Positions 7,687 through 15,837 of a stretch of DNA of 64,000 bases are shown here, one piece after another. The stretch's first letter is position 1. Every line of letters begins with the position of its first letter. The notes beneath the pieces were generated by a model. That model worked only from the letters and a program-made list of their open reading frames with translations, was not told where the DNA came from and did not search any database. Origin of the DNA: Leifsonia shinshuensis (GTDB taxonomy: Bacteria > Actinomycetota > Actinomycetes > Actinomycetales > Microbacteriaceae); assembly GCF_031456835.1 (NCBI RefSeq), contig NZ_JAVDVK010000001.1, positions 1,302,001 through 1,366,000 of the forward strand, read 5' to 3'. The translations under genes and the position numbers were made by a program.

Positions 7687-7953
7687 ATGAGCGACATCAA
7701 CGACGACGACATCAGCACCGACGCGGTCGGCGGCGGCGAGGGCCCCGCGGACGGCGGAGCGAACCCGGGCGGCCACGACGGCGGAGCCGACGGCTCGGCC
7801 GGCGGCACCGGCGAGGGCCCCGCGGACGGCGGCGCCAACCCCGGAGGCCACGACGGCGGAGCGGACGGCTCGGCCGGTTCGGGCGGCGAGGGGCCGGCCG
7901 ATGGCGGCGCCAATGCGGGCGGGCACGACGGCGGAGCCGACGGGTCCGCTTGA
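7687..7953 (+). CDS. Gly/Asp-rich three-repeat small protein, candidate modified-peptide precursor
   Basis: 88 residues. A short acidic leader (MSDINDDDISTDAVGG) is followed by three copies of a 22-residue unit with a period of exactly 25 residues. Each begins GEGPADGGAN and ends HDGGADGSA, with 3-residue linkers GGT and GSG; copy three has Ala for Pro and ends at the C-terminus. There is no Cys, no aromatic residue after the leader and no hydrophobic core, so it should be unfolded unless modified. Its stop overlaps the start of the JmjC/cupin gene (TGATGA), coupling translation. I do not recognise a family. The architecture resembles a multi-core ribosomal peptide precursor or a small secreted repeat protein; the former is inference. 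Confidence 0.75.
   Translation: MSDINDDDISTDAVGGGEGPADGGANPGGHDGGADGSAGGTGEGPADGGANPGGHDGGADGSAGSGGEGPADGGANAGGHDGGADGSA
7735..7950 (+). repeat. Three 75-nt in-frame tandem repeats
   Basis: The coding repeats of the small protein are also clear at DNA level, e.g. GGAGGCCACGACGGCGGAGC and variants recur every 75 bases. Synonymous differences between copies (gaacccgggcggccacgac versus caaccccggaggccacgac) show that the copies are not recent identical duplications: the protein sequence has been kept while the codons drifted. Confidence 0.8.
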
Positions 7954-9359
7954 TGACGACGGATGGGCGCGGGCCGGGCGACCGGCCCGCGCTTTCGCGT
8001 TGCGTGCCGGTCGATCGCGAGCGTTTCGCCGCGGAGTACTGGGGACGGCGCCCGGTGTTCACGCGCGCGGCGGACCTGCCCCGCGACTTCTCGGACCTGT
8101 TCAGCACGGATGCGGTGGATGAGCTGGTCTCGTCCCGCGCGCTGCGGACGCCGTTCGTGCGCATGGCGAAGGAGGGCGACGTGCTGCCGCCGTCCCGGTT
8201 CACCGGCCCCGGCGGCTTCGGCGCCGAGGTGGGCGACCAGCTCGACTCGGCGAAGGTGCTGGCCGAGTTCGCGGACGGCGCCACCCTCGTGCTCCAAGGG
8301 CTGCACCGCACCTGGCCCGCGATCGCGGAGTTCTCCCGGCGCCTGGCGGCGGAGCTCGGGCATCCCGCGCAGGTGAACGCGTACATCACGCCGGCGTCCT
8401 CGCGCGGCTTCGACCCGCACTACGACGTGCACGACGTGTTCGTGCTGCAGATCGCGGGCGAGAAGCACTGGCGCATCCACGAGCCGGTGCACCCGGACCC
8501 GCTGCGCGACCAGCCGTGGAGCGACCACCGGCAGGAGGTCGCGGCGCGCGCCCAGGAGACGCCCGCGATCGACGAGACCTTCCGGCCCGGCGACGCGCTG
8601 TACCTGCCGCGGGGCTGGATCCACTCGGCGGAGGCGCTCGGCGGCGTCTCCGTGCACCTGACGATCGGCGTCGCGGCGTACACGCGGCACGACGTCGTGC
8701 GGGAGGCGGTGGCCCGGGCCGCGGACACGAGCGCGCTGCGGGCGTCCCTGCCTCTGGGGTTCGATCCGTCGGACGCGGAGGCGGTGGCCGCGGTGGTCGG
8801 CGAGACGGTCGACGCCCTGGTGGAGGCGCTGGCGGATCCGGCAGCCCGTGCGGACGTCGCGGCCGCGGTCGCCGACCGCCTGCGGCGCCGCCGGCGCGCG
8901 GACTCGCCTCCGGCGCCCGTCCGTCCGCTCGCGACCATCGCGACCGCGGAGACGATCGGGCCGTCGACGCTGGTGCGCGCACGTCCGGGGCTCGACGCGG
9001 ACGTGACCGTGGAGGTCGAGACGGTGACGGTGCGGCTCCCGACGAAGAAGATCGCGCTGCCGATCGCCGCGCGGGAGGCCGTGGAGCGGCTGCTCGACGG
9101 CCGGCCGGTGGCGGTCGGAGAGTTGCCGCTGGACGAGCGGTCGGCCGTCGTGGTGGCGCGGCGGCTGCTGCGGGAGGGGGTCGTCGTGGGGGCTCTGAGC
9201 GCTGGCGGTGTCGGCGCTGCCGACGCCGGTGCGGGCGGTGCCGACGCCGGTGACCTCGGTGCCGAGTTCGCGGACGTGGACCCGGCCGACGAGGCGGGCG
9301 TCTCGTCGGACGGCGAGCGCAGCGCGACCGCCGACTTCGGAACCGCGACCGCCACGTGA
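7953..9359 (+). CDS. JmjC/cupin_4 family Fe(II)/2-oxoglutarate-type oxygenase
   Basis: 468 residues. The domain at about 20-245 is a cupin_4/ribosomal-oxygenase-like JmjC fold with the iron triad visible: H156-x-D158 in DPHYDVHDVFVLQ and distal H224 in LPRGWIHSAEA. K171 in GEKHWRIH is well placed to hold 2-oxoglutarate. Known relatives hydroxylate Arg or His on ribosomal proteins; JmjC enzymes also hydroxylate Asp or Asn in peptides. A helical winged-helix-like region follows, then a low-complexity Ala/Gly/Asp tail (about 415-468). Both neighbours overlap it (ATG in TGATGA; next gene in GTGA), so the three products are probably made in fixed ratio. The upstream repeat peptide, rich in Asp, Asn and His, is the natural candidate substrate; this is inference. 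Confidence 0.85.
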   Translation: MTTDGRGPGDRPALSRCVPVDRERFAAEYWGRRPVFTRAADLPRDFSDLFSTDAVDELVSSRALRTPFVRMAKEGDVLPPSRFTGPGGFGAEVGDQLDSAKVLAEFADGATLVLQGLHRTWPAIAEFSRRLAAELGHPAQVNAYITPASSRGFDPHYDVHDVFVLQIAGEKHWRIHEPVHPDPLRDQPWSDHRQEVAARAQETPAIDETFRPGDALYLPRGWIHSAEALGGVSVHLTIGVAAYTRHDVVREAVARAADTSALRASLPLGFDPSDAEAVAAVVGETVDALVEALADPAARADVAAAVADRLRRRRRADSPPAPVRPLATIATAETIGPSTLVRARPGLDADVTVEVETVTVRLPTKKIALPIAAREAVERLLDGRPVAVGELPLDERSAVVVARRLLREGVVVGALSAGGVGAADAGAGGADAGDLGAEFADVDPADEAGVSSDGERSATADFGTATAT

Positions 9360-10255
9360 CGGACACCGTCCCGGGCTGGCTGCCGTGCAGCGACCGGGCC
9401 ATCGGGCGGGGTGACCCGCTGCCGGGCACGGCCGGTCTCGGCGAGCGCTGGCTGCTCGTCGAGATCGAGAGCGGCTGGGGACGCCACGCGTTCTTCGACT
9501 CCGACCTGGACCCGGCCCTCGGCGCCGCGATCGTCTCGCGCGCCGAGGAGGCCGGGATGCGCCCCCTCGCGATCCGGCGTACCCGGCTGCGCGCTCCGCA
9601 ACGCCGGGACCAGTCGTCGTGGCGCTGGGCGCTGGTCGACTGCCGTCCGGGTCGCGAGTCCATCCGCTGGGGTCGCGTTGACGACCCCGCCGAGCTGCTG
9701 ACGCTCCCGCTCGACGGCAGCGCCGGCGAGCCGAGCGACGCGCCGATCTACGCCGTCTGCACCCACGCCCGCCACGACCAGTGCTGCGCCGTGCGCGGCC
9801 GCCCAGTGGTGGAGGCGCTGGCCGCCACCCATCCGGAGCTGACGTGGGAGTGCTCGCACCTCGGTGGCGACCGGTTCGCCGCGACGATGATCGCCTTCCC
9901 GCACGGCCTCCTCTACGGCCGGGTGCTCGCGGAGGACGTCGAGACGGTGGTGGAGCGGCACGCGGAGGGACGGGTGGTCCCGGGCCTGCTGCGCGGACGC
10001 ACCGCCCTGACGACGGTCGCCCAGGCGGCGGAGGCGTTCGCCCGCACCGCGACCGGCGACGATCGGATCGACGCCTTCCGCGTGCTCGACGAGCATCCGC
10101 ATCCGCACGGCTGGCGCGTCGACCTCCGCCACGGCGACGAGACGCTCACCGTGGAGGTGGGCGAACGCCTGTCGGAGCCGCTGCTGAGCACCTGCGCCGC
10201 GACGATCGCCCACCCGGTGCGCGAGTTCGTGCCCGTGTCGGTGGACCCGGCCTGA
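9356..10255 (+). CDS. Sucrase/ferredoxin-like (thioredoxin-like [2Fe-2S]) protein
   Basis: 299 residues of the Suc_Fer-like family, whose fold is a thioredoxin-like ferredoxin. Candidate ligands are C11, C135, C143-C144 in VCTHARHDQCC, and C166-x-H168 in WECSHLGGDRF, which matches the family's CSHxGGxxFA signature. It begins with GTG overlapping the oxygenase stop by 4 bases. A ferredoxin-like partner next to an Fe(II) oxygenase suggests that it supplies electrons or keeps the iron reduced, but JmjC enzymes do not normally need one, so the pairing is notable. The name sucrase is historical. Confidence 0.82.
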   Translation: MTDTVPGWLPCSDRAIGRGDPLPGTAGLGERWLLVEIESGWGRHAFFDSDLDPALGAAIVSRAEEAGMRPLAIRRTRLRAPQRRDQSSWRWALVDCRPGRESIRWGRVDDPAELLTLPLDGSAGEPSDAPIYAVCTHARHDQCCAVRGRPVVEALAATHPELTWECSHLGGDRFAATMIAFPHGLLYGRVLAEDVETVVERHAEGRVVPGLLRGRTALTTVAQAAEAFARTATGDDRIDAFRVLDEHPHPHGWRVDLRHGDETLTVEVGERLSEPLLSTCAATIAHPVREFVPVSVDPA

Positions 10256-10267
10256 CAGCGCCGGGCG

Positions 10268-10690
10268 TCAGGCGTTCTGCGTCGCGGGTGCCGACTGCAG
10301 GATGCGCACCATGTTGCCGGACGGGTCGCGGAAAGCGCAGTCGCGCGGCCCCCACGGCTGGTCGATCGGCTCCTGGAGCACTTCCGCGCCGGCCGCGCGG
10401 ACGCGTTCGAACGCGGTGTCGAGGTCGTCGGTGCGGAACACGATCGGGCTCATCGAGCCTTTGACGACGAGCTCCTGGAGGGCGTCGCCGTCGGCCTGGG
10501 AGCGGCCGGCGTGCGGATCGCTGAGCACGACGGCGGCGCCGTCGTCTCCGGCGACGCCGAGGGTGATCCAGCGGTGCTCGCCGGAGCGGACATCCTGGAT
10601 GACGTCGAGCCCGAGGGCGTCGCGGTAGAACGCGAGCGACTCCTCGGGGTCGAGGACGGTGATCTGCGAGTACTGGAGTGAAACGGTCAT
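10268..10690 (-). CDS. VOC (glyoxalase/bleomycin-resistance fold) family protein
   Basis: 140 residues: SLQYSQITVLDPEESLAFYR at the start and REPSGN-like FRDPSGNMVRILQ at the end, typical of a two-module VOC protein. Members use a metal centre for isomerase, dioxygenase or drug-binding reactions; the substrate cannot be read here. It follows the AraC gene on the same strand by 110 bases. VOC genes are often targets of a neighbouring AraC-like activator. Confidence 0.8.
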   Translation of the reverse strand: MTVSLQYSQITVLDPEESLAFYRDALGLDVIQDVRSGEHRWITLGVAGDDGAAVVLSDPHAGRSQADGDALQELVVKGSMSPIVFRTDDLDTAFERVRAAGAEVLQEPIDQPWGPRDCAFRDPSGNMVRILQSAPATQNA

Positions 10691-10800
10691 GAGTCGACTC
10701 TAGGAACGGCGGCCCGGCGTCGCTTCTCCAAAACTGCTTTCTGTGGAGAAGTCGGTGCACGTGCCGGTTGTGCGCACTTTCGGCACCGGCCGCCGACGTC

Positions 10801-11205
10801 TCAGGCGCGCGACCGGACGGGACGGGTGCGCTGCTTGGCGATGCAGTCCGGCATCGCGCGGACGGCCGCGTGCTCGCGCCTGCGGTACTGCGTCGGCGTC
10901 ATCCCGACCACCTCGGTGAACTTCGAACTGAACGAGCCGAGCGAGGTACAGCCGACCGTCATGCACGCGTCGGTGACGCTCATGCCGCCGCGGAGCAGCG
11001 CCATCGCCCGTTCGATGCGCCGCGTCATGAGGTAGCTGTAGGGCGTCTCGCCGTAGGCGGCGCGGAACTGCCGCGAGAAGTGCGCCGGCGACATGAACGC
11101 GCGCGCCGCCATCGTCGGGACGTCGAGCGGCTTGGCGTAGTCGCGATCGATCAGGTCCCGTGCGCGGCGCAGGTGCGCGAGCGTCTGCAGCTCCTCCGGT
11201 GACAC
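10801..11205 (-). CDS. Short AraC-family transcriptional regulator
   Basis: 134 residues. It contains essentially only the two helix-turn-helix motifs of AraC proteins: LDVPTMAARAFMSPAHFSRQF and VTDACMTVGCTSLGSFSSKF followed by VVGMTPTQYRRRE. The usual N-terminal sensor domain is absent, as in the MarA/SoxS-type stand-alone activators. Start GTG at 11205, with GGAG-rich sequence after it and not before, so the start is moderately sure. It probably activates the downstream VOC gene. Confidence 0.82.
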   Translation of the reverse strand: MSPEELQTLAHLRRARDLIDRDYAKPLDVPTMAARAFMSPAHFSRQFRAAYGETPYSYLMTRRIERAMALLRGGMSVTDACMTVGCTSLGSFSSKFTEVVGMTPTQYRRREHAAVRAMPDCIAKQRTRPVRSRA

Positions 11206-11237
11206 GCGTCGAGCGTAACACCGGCCCCCAGCGCGGC

Positions 11238-11301
11238 GGCAGGCCCGTCCACGAGGCCGGAACCCAGGCGGGTGGCGGGGCCGTCCGCCAGGCCGGACCC
11301 C
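11238..11301. repeat. Imperfect 28-nt direct repeat in a gap
   Basis: Two 28-base copies at 11238-11265 and 11274-11301 (cores CCGTCC..AGGCCGGA) differ at about five positions. They fill the 114-base gap between the AraC start and the nuclease-helicase stop. No coding role is apparent. Confidence 0.5.
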
Positions 11302-11319
11302 GGCAACGGCGAGCCAGCG

Positions 11320-14300
11320 TCAGGACCCGACCGGCAGGCTGGCGGTCTCGTCCGCGCCCTCCACCAGCCGGATGAACGCGCTCAGCTCGCCCACTCCCGC
11401 CGGCGTCGTCGGGAGGAACTCCGTCAGCTCCGGCGAGTGGACCAGGTAGGCCGCCCACTTGGCGCGCGAGATCGCGACGTTGAGCCGGTTCTTCATCAGC
11501 AGGAACGACATCCCGCGCGGGACGTCGACGGCCGACGACGCGGCCAGGCTGACGATCGCGACGGCGGCCTCCTGGCCCTGGAACTTGTCCACCGTGCCGA
11601 CCCGGACCCCGCGGTGCCCGGCGGCGTCGAGCAGAGCGCGCACTTCGGCCAGCTGCGCGTTGTACGGGGTGACCACGATGATGTCGTCCTCCCCCAGCGG
11701 CGAGTCGTCACGACCGGCGGCGGGGTCGTTCCACGACCGGCCGAGGAGATCGTCGACGAGCTCCACCACGGAACGGGCCTCTTCCGGCGACGCGGTCGAG
11801 TTTCCGACATGCAGCACGGGCACGGGGTGGAGGCCCGGCATGACGCCGCCCAGCTCGCGCTCGGCCGCGCACTCGTGCGCACGGAGCTTGCCTTCGTACG
11901 ACAGCCGCGAGACGGCCGCGGCCAGGTCCGGGTGCATCCGCCGCGTCTCGGCGAGGAAGTAGCCGAGCTCCGGCGGGAGCACGTCGTGCCCGTCGCTCAC
12001 CCAGCCGAGCGCCGACCCGTCCACCGGTTCGGGATGCCGCCCCTGGCTCACCTGCGGCAGCTGCTGGGGGTCTCCGAGCAACAGCAGGTTCTTCGCGGCG
12101 ACCCCGATCGCGATCGTCGACGCGAGCGAGAACTGGCCCGCCTCGTCCACCACGAGCAGGTCGAGGCTGCCGCGCGGGACGCGCGCGGCGTTCGCGAAGT
12201 CCCACGCCGTGCCGCCGAGCACGAAGCCGCGCTCTTCGTTGGCACCGGCGAACTCGAGGTGTCCGTTCGTCGGGAGCGCCGTGAACCGGTGGACCGTTTC
12301 GGCGGCCTCGCCCGGCTCGTCGGAGGGAGCGCCGGCGCCCGCACCCGAGCTCGCGCTCGGCGTCTTGCCGACCATCGTGGCGTCGAGCCCCGCATCCACC
12401 ACGCGGTCGAGCAGGTTCTCGACGACCGCGTGCGACTGGGCGACGACCCCGACGCGCCACCCGTGGTCGGCGACCAGCCGGGCGATGACGTGGGCGCCCA
12501 GGTGGGACTTGCCCGTCCCGGGCGGCCCCTGGACCGCCAGATACGAGCGGTCGAGGTCGAGGAGACTCGCCACGACGGCGTCGATCCGTCCGTCGCCGTC
12601 GCCGCCGAGGGCGGTCGGGTCGGGCACGAGCGCACCGGAGCGCGTTCGCGGCGGCGTCCGGCGCAGCAGGTCGACGGTCGCATCCACCGGCCACGTCTCG
12701 TGGTGGCGGGCGATCAGCAGTGCGGTCCCCCACTCGCGGATGGCCTCGGCGAGACGCCGGGAGTCGGGCGGTGCCGCCGGCGTCAGGGCGCCCGGCAGAT
12801 CGCGGTACGGCGGAACCTCCGGCGGCAGGGTCTCGCGCACCACGACCGACCCGTCGTCGAGCGCCTCGATGACGGCGACCGTGCGCGCTGCGCGCGCACC
12901 CGGCTGCGCCCGCGGCTGCCGGAACGGGCCGGGGTACTCGTACAGCAGGTACGGCCCTGTCCGCTCGCTGACACGCACGGAGCTGCCTGCTCCCCACTGC
13001 CCGGTGAGCAGCAGTTCGCGACGCTCGACCCGCTGACCCTCGTCGAGATACCAGTCACGCAGCACGACGGCGGTCTCCACCGCCAGCACGTCGCGCGTCT
13101 CGGCCCACTCCTCGATCGGCTGGATCAGCCGGGCGAAGTGCGACTGCCAGAAGCTCTTCTGCTCCCGCCGGTGGAAGTCGATCGCGGCCGCGGCGAGCGC
13201 CATCGCCTGCCGGTCGCCCGATCGGTGCGGGTCGAGGGGGTCACCGGCGAAGGCGAGGAGGCCCGCGCGCAGCGGTGACTCGTCCGGCGACAGCTCGGCC
13301 TCCTCCGCCGGAGCGGCGCCGATGGGGATGCCGTTCTCGGCCGCGCGGGCGAGCAGCCAGTCGCGCAGCCGCAGGGTCGAGACGCAGTCGTACCGGTTGT
13401 ACTCCCCGAGTGCATCGAGCAGCGGCTGGGCCTCGTCGAGCCGGCCGAGAGCGATGAGATCGCGGGCGTTGGCGTACTCGGTGATCGAGTCTGCGCCGTT
13501 CGTCACCTCGCTCTGCCGGAGTTCGTCGCCCATGTAGAGCGGCTCCAGCTTCTTGATGGAGTACGACCGCGACCCGACGCGGACGGCCTTGCGCACCAGC
13601 GGGTAGAGGTCGACCAGCACGTTCTCGCGCAGCAGCGCGTCGACCTCCTCCTCGCCGACCCCGTGCCGAGCGGCGAGCGCGAGCAGGTGCGTCTGCTCGT
13701 ACGCCGCGTAGTGGTAGATGTGCATGCGCGGGAACCGCTCCCGCCGCTCCCGCACGAACGCCAGGAACGCCTCGAGCGCCACCCGCTCCGCCGCGAAGTC
13801 GTGCGCCCAGAAGGCGGTGAACTCCTCCTCCTGGTCGACCATCCCGAACAGGTAGTCGAGGTTCCAGCGCTCCCCCGCGCCCTCGGTGTAGAGCGGGTCG
13901 CCCTCGAAGTCGAAGAACAGGTCGCCCGGGTCGGGCTCCGGGAGCACCGCGAGCACCGGCGCGTTGAACACGCGCACGGGCGGCGGACTGTCGGGCACCG
14001 CCTGCAGCTGCAGTCGCGCCTGCTCGCGCAGTCCGTCGAGCGTCCCATCCGGGATGCCGTCGACCGGTTCGGTCGACGCGGCGAGAGCGTCGATGGTGGC
14101 GATGCCGGAGGCCAGCAGGTGCTCGCGCTGCGTCACGCGCATCCCCGCCACGAGGAGCACGTCACGCGTGGCCTGCACCTCGGCGTCGCAGGTGTCGCAT
14201 CGCCCGTCGACCGTGAAGCGCGGGTCGCCCCACGCGACCGGACCGTCGTCGGCGACGTGCTGCTCGATGATGGACAGCAGCCGTGCCCGCCGCTTGCGGT

Positions 14301-14862
14301 AGACCGGCTCGATGTCGTGGAGCGCGTGCTCGCTCACCGACCCGTCGCCGAGCAGCAGCTCGACGGTCTCGTCGACATCCACCCCCATCCGGCGCAGCTG
14401 GTCGGCATAGGCGGCGAGCTGCAGCAGGGCGGTCACGCGCGCGCTGCGGGCGAGCTTGGAATCCTGGACCCGGTAGCGCCCGTCGGGGAGCCGGACCACG
14501 AAGTCGGCGAATCCCACGAAACCACCGTCGAAGAACGTCGCCTGGAACACGACGTCAGCACCGGACGCGAATGCGGCCGCCGTCTGCCTGACCGCCTCGG
14601 CCAGCGAGTCCGCCGTCAGCTGGGCCGGCCGCTCGATCTCGGCGACGCCGCTGCCGAACCGCTCCCGGTACCGCTCGAGGATGCGGTGCTCGTGCTCGTC
14701 GCCCATCCGGGACGACCGCACGTACATCGGGTCTTCGATCTCCTCGGTCTTCTCGAGGCGGCCGAGCTTCACGTCGAGCGCGCGCAGGAAGGCGAACTCG
14801 CATTTCGAGGCCTCGGTGAGGTCGCTGGCGCTGGTGACGATCACTCCGTCGAGCAGGAACAC
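11320..14862 (-). CDS. TM0106-type RecB-like nuclease / SF1 helicase
   Basis: 1180 residues. An N-terminal RecB/Cas4-like nuclease (about 1-260) starts VFLLDGVIVTSASDLTEASK and has GFADFVVR plus QDSKLAR, the D...DxK nuclease residues; KCEF and CDTC could bind iron-sulfur. The middle (about 300-480) has a DEDD-like start FFDFEGDP (RNase H-like/YprB type). The C-terminal half is a superfamily 1 DNA2/NAM7-type helicase with Walker A GPPGTGKS (near 780), DEAGQFS and VAISRAKW. The whole matches the TM0106-family putative nucleases of actinobacteria, probably in DNA repair or end processing. The GTG at 14862 has GGGAGG 6 bases upstream. Confidence 0.85.
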   Translation of the reverse strand: MFLLDGVIVTSASDLTEASKCEFAFLRALDVKLGRLEKTEEIEDPMYVRSSRMGDEHEHRILERYRERFGSGVAEIERPAQLTADSLAEAVRQTAAAFASGADVVFQATFFDGGFVGFADFVVRLPDGRYRVQDSKLARSARVTALLQLAAYADQLRRMGVDVDETVELLLGDGSVSEHALHDIEPVYRKRRARLLSIIEQHVADDGPVAWGDPRFTVDGRCDTCDAEVQATRDVLLVAGMRVTQREHLLASGIATIDALAASTEPVDGIPDGTLDGLREQARLQLQAVPDSPPPVRVFNAPVLAVLPEPDPGDLFFDFEGDPLYTEGAGERWNLDYLFGMVDQEEEFTAFWAHDFAAERVALEAFLAFVRERRERFPRMHIYHYAAYEQTHLLALAARHGVGEEEVDALLRENVLVDLYPLVRKAVRVGSRSYSIKKLEPLYMGDELRQSEVTNGADSITEYANARDLIALGRLDEAQPLLDALGEYNRYDCVSTLRLRDWLLARAAENGIPIGAAPAEEAELSPDESPLRAGLLAFAGDPLDPHRSGDRQAMALAAAAIDFHRREQKSFWQSHFARLIQPIEEWAETRDVLAVETAVVLRDWYLDEGQRVERRELLLTGQWGAGSSVRVSERTGPYLLYEYPGPFRQPRAQPGARAARTVAVIEALDDGSVVVRETLPPEVPPYRDLPGALTPAAPPDSRRLAEAIREWGTALLIARHHETWPVDATVDLLRRTPPRTRSGALVPDPTALGGDGDGRIDAVVASLLDLDRSYLAVQGPPGTGKSHLGAHVIARLVADHGWRVGVVAQSHAVVENLLDRVVDAGLDATMVGKTPSASSGAGAGAPSDEPGEAAETVHRFTALPTNGHLEFAGANEERGFVLGGTAWDFANAARVPRGSLDLLVVDEAGQFSLASTIAIGVAAKNLLLLGDPQQLPQVSQGRHPEPVDGSALGWVSDGHDVLPPELGYFLAETRRMHPDLAAAVSRLSYEGKLRAHECAAERELGGVMPGLHPVPVLHVGNSTASPEEARSVVELVDDLLGRSWNDPAAGRDDSPLGEDDIIVVTPYNAQLAEVRALLDAAGHRGVRVGTVDKFQGQEAAVAIVSLAASSAVDVPRGMSFLLMKNRLNVAISRAKWAAYLVHSPELTEFLPTTPAGVGELSAFIRLVEGADETASLPVGS

Positions 14863-15023
14863 GGCGGCCTCCCTTCTCGCATCAGCCGACCGGGGTCGAC
14901 CCGGTACTCCGAGAGTATCGGCGACCACCGACAGCAGGTGGCCGTCCACAGGATCGGTCCGGCCTCACCCGCGCGTCCCCGCCTGTGGAGGGATTCGCAC
15001 GGGAAGATCCGCACCGTTCGCCG

Positions 15024-15590
15024 TCAGTGCCCCTTGGCCGCCGCCTTCGCCGCCCGCTTGTGCTCCCGCACGCGCGTGAGGGAGTCGGCGTCGACGATGT
15101 CGGCCACGGAGCGGTAGCCGGGCGTTCCGTAATCGCCGGCCGCCTGCTCCCATCCCGGAGCCTGGAGCCCCTTCTGCTTGCCGAGCAGGGCGACGAAGAT
15201 CTTCGCCTTCTGCTCGCCGAATCCCGGGAGTGCCTTCAGCCGGCGAAGCACCTCGGCGCCGTCCGGATCGCCCTGCGTCCAGATCGCCGCGGTGTCGCCT
15301 CCCCAGTCGGAGACGATCGCCGCCGCGAGCGCCTGCACCCGGCCGGCCATGGACCCCGGGAAGCGGTGGACGGCGGGGCTCTGCTTCATCACCTCGGCGA
15401 GCTTGTCCGGGTCCATGCCGGCGACCGTGGCGGGGTCGAGAGCGCCCAGCCGGTCGCGCAGCTTCGCCGGACCGGCGAATGCGGTCTCCATCGGCACCTG
15501 CTGGTCGAGCAGCATCCCGGTCAGCAGAGCGAACGGAGACTCGTCGAGCAGGGCGTCGGCCTCGGCGTCGCCGGTGATGTTCAGTGCCAT
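15024..15590 (-). CDS. HhH-GPD-type base-excision DNA repair family protein
   Basis: 188 residues. It has the helix-hairpin-helix LKALPGFGEQKAKIFVALLG and an N-terminal ALLTGMLLDQQVPMETAF segment resembling the substrate-binding helix of HhH-GPD glycosylases, but is shorter than MutY or Nth and has no four-Cys iron-sulfur motif. The C-terminal tail is basic (RVREHKRAAKAAAKGH). Probably binds DNA; glycosylase activity is unproven for this group. ATG at 15590. Confidence 0.82.
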   Translation of the reverse strand: MALNITGDAEADALLDESPFALLTGMLLDQQVPMETAFAGPAKLRDRLGALDPATVAGMDPDKLAEVMKQSPAVHRFPGSMAGRVQALAAAIVSDWGGDTAAIWTQGDPDGAEVLRRLKALPGFGEQKAKIFVALLGKQKGLQAPGWEQAAGDYGTPGYRSVADIVDADSLTRVREHKRAAKAAAKGH

Positions 15591-15594
15591 GGCC

Positions 15595-15813
15595 TCAGCC
15601 TGCCACCAGCAGCAGGACGCCCGCCACTGCGGACAGCACCGCCAGCAGCACGGCGACGCCGAGCAGCACGCCGTGCACGACGAGGAACGGCGTCGCGCGC
15701 CCCGCCGCGTCCCGGGCGCGTGCGTCCTTGCGGACCCGCGCGAAGAACCGCGGCCAGGCGAAGACGTTGAACAGCGCATTGAGGAACAGCACGATGGCGG
15801 CGAAAACGGTCAT
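15595..15813 (-). CDS. SCO4848-family small membrane protein
   Basis: 72 residues with two hydrophobic helices (VFAAIVLFLNALFNVFAWPR and FLVVHGVLLGVAVLLAVLSA) joined by a basic loop RVRKDARARDAAG. It matches the actinobacterial SCO4848-type membrane protein, function unknown. Four bases separate its stop from the HhH-GPD start, so the two are likely cotranscribed. Confidence 0.8.
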   Translation of the reverse strand: MTVFAAIVLFLNALFNVFAWPRFFARVRKDARARDAAGRATPFLVVHGVLLGVAVLLAVLSAVAGVLLLVAG

Positions 15814-15837
15814 GATGCGTCCAGCCTAAGCCGGGGC

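Noticed and set aside
7732..7950. CRISPR-like repeat array
   Set aside because: The repeats are in-frame, protein-level, without unique spacers, and have no cas genes nearby.
11320..14862. Cas4 of a CRISPR system
   Set aside because: Only the N-terminal nuclease is Cas4-like; the protein is a fused helicase and no array or other cas gene is present.
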